Shown in pieces: positions 63,850 to 64,000 of a stretch of 64,000 nt of DNA. The notes under the pieces were generated by a model, which was given only the letters and a program-made list of their open reading frames with translations, did not search any database and was not told where the DNA came from. The stretch is from NCBI RefSeq assembly GCF_012328925.1, contig NZ_JAAXLS010000024.1, forward strand, positions 1 through 64,000. The letters run 5' to 3'. Positions within the stretch are counted from its first letter, which is position 1. Every line of letters begins with the position of its first letter. The DNA comes from Amycolatopsis acididurans. Lineage in GTDB: Bacteria; Actinomycetota; Actinomycetes; Mycobacteriales; Pseudonocardiaceae. Position numbers and translations under genes: made by a program.

Positions 63850-64000
63850 ATGGTCACTGTCCACTCCGCGAATTCCGCGTCCGGCGGGCTCGGTTCCGCG
63901 AGCCCCGCCCGGGACGAATTCCGCGCGCTCGCCGAAGGGCGCCGGGTCATCCCGGTGGTCCGGCGGCTGCTCGCCGACGGGGAGACCCCGGTCGGTGTGT
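63850..64000 (+). CDS. trpE: Anthranilate synthase component I, N-terminal part, cut by window edge
   Basis: TrpE converts chorismate to anthranilate with ammonia. Only the first 50 residues are visible: MVTVHSANSASGGLGSASPA followed by RDEFRALAEGRRVIPVVRRLLADGETPVGVY. The FRALAEGRRVIPVVRRLLAD block matches actinobacterial TrpE N-termini, and in mycobacteria trpE lies in this same region downstream of hisI. The catalytic core lies beyond the right edge. ATG 63850 is chosen because of the CACAAT box; ATG 63841 is an alternative. Confidence 0.85.
   Translation, partial: MVTVHSANSASGGLGSASPARDEFRALAEGRRVIPVVRRLLADGETPVGV

Noticed and set aside
1..64000. tRNA, rRNA, transposase, prophage or defence system
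   Set aside because: None was recognised on either strand. The accessory genes are single regulators, transporters and enzymes, and no multi-gene defence architecture is apparent.

Overview
The window is high-GC actinobacterial chromosome, most likely Pseudonocardiaceae and probably Amycolatopsis-like. Supporting signs are GC-rich third codon positions, many GTG/TTG starts, leaderless promoters, a cytochrome bcc-aa3 respiratory branch, a PimB'-type mannosyltransferase, a PriA-type HisA, an EccE (type VII secretion) protein, an NrtR-nadABC locus and the biotin synthase auxiliary protein BsaP. It is mainly core chromosome. No prophage, CRISPR array, rRNA, tRNA or transposase gene was recognised. 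From memory, gene order from 1 to 28.5 kb matches the M. tuberculosis Rv2188c-Rv2215 block, and 30.4-64 kb matches Rv1568-Rv1609, with lineage-specific genes inserted.

Layout. 1-9.4 kb: 2-oxoacid dehydrogenase E2 (partial) and E3, leucyl aminopeptidase, ilvE, cobT, an IspD-type cytidylyltransferase and a DUF3043 protein. 9.5-21.4 kb: the aerobic respiration block, with erpA (Fe-S insertion), adenosine kinase, asnB, ctaC-ctaF, trpD with a pseudo-receiver gene, and ctaE-qcrC-qcrA-qcrB. 21.4-28.5 kb: a dispersed intergenic repeat, a stand-alone Lrp/AsnC RAM domain, a DEDDh exonuclease/GIY-YIG protein, a NYN-domain protein, an NlpC/P60 hydrolase behind a long structured leader, and pimB'. 28.5-36.9 kb: a P450 and biotin genes bioA, bioD, bioB and bsaP with a SulP-carbonic anhydrase fusion among them. 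37-42 kb: a LON-domain protein, nrtR and nadABC. 42-48.5 kb: accessory genes, including a split two-component pair, a domain-swapped RibD-like protein, a secreted trypsin-like protease, a solitary EccE and a nitrilase. 48.5-64 kb: histidine genes in three blocks (hisDCB, hisHA, hisFI) separated by an MmpL/TetR/GNAT/SoxR module and an ABC exporter/EamA/TetR module, ending at trpE.

The genes form a few connected groups. ErpA, CtaC/F/E and QcrCAB build the terminal respiratory supercomplex. NrtR probably represses nadABC through an inverted repeat that overlaps its own promoter. BioB and BsaP overlap by 4 bp and both need Fe-S clusters. The SulP-carbonic anhydrase protein could supply bicarbonate for biotin-dependent carboxylases. 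The his blocks contain two small membrane proteins translationally coupled to his enzymes.

The most distinctive non-coding features are: three evenly spaced copies of a 16-bp palindrome between the MmpL and TetR genes; a two-copy intergenic repeat, one copy carrying a nested 20-bp-arm hairpin; a decayed kptA (RNA 2'-phosphotransferase) between a GNAT gene and soxR; a roughly 330-nt structured leader before the NlpC/P60 gene; and more than twenty promoters whose -10 box lies 6-8 nt before the start codon. I found no convincing previously undescribed defence or biosynthetic system.
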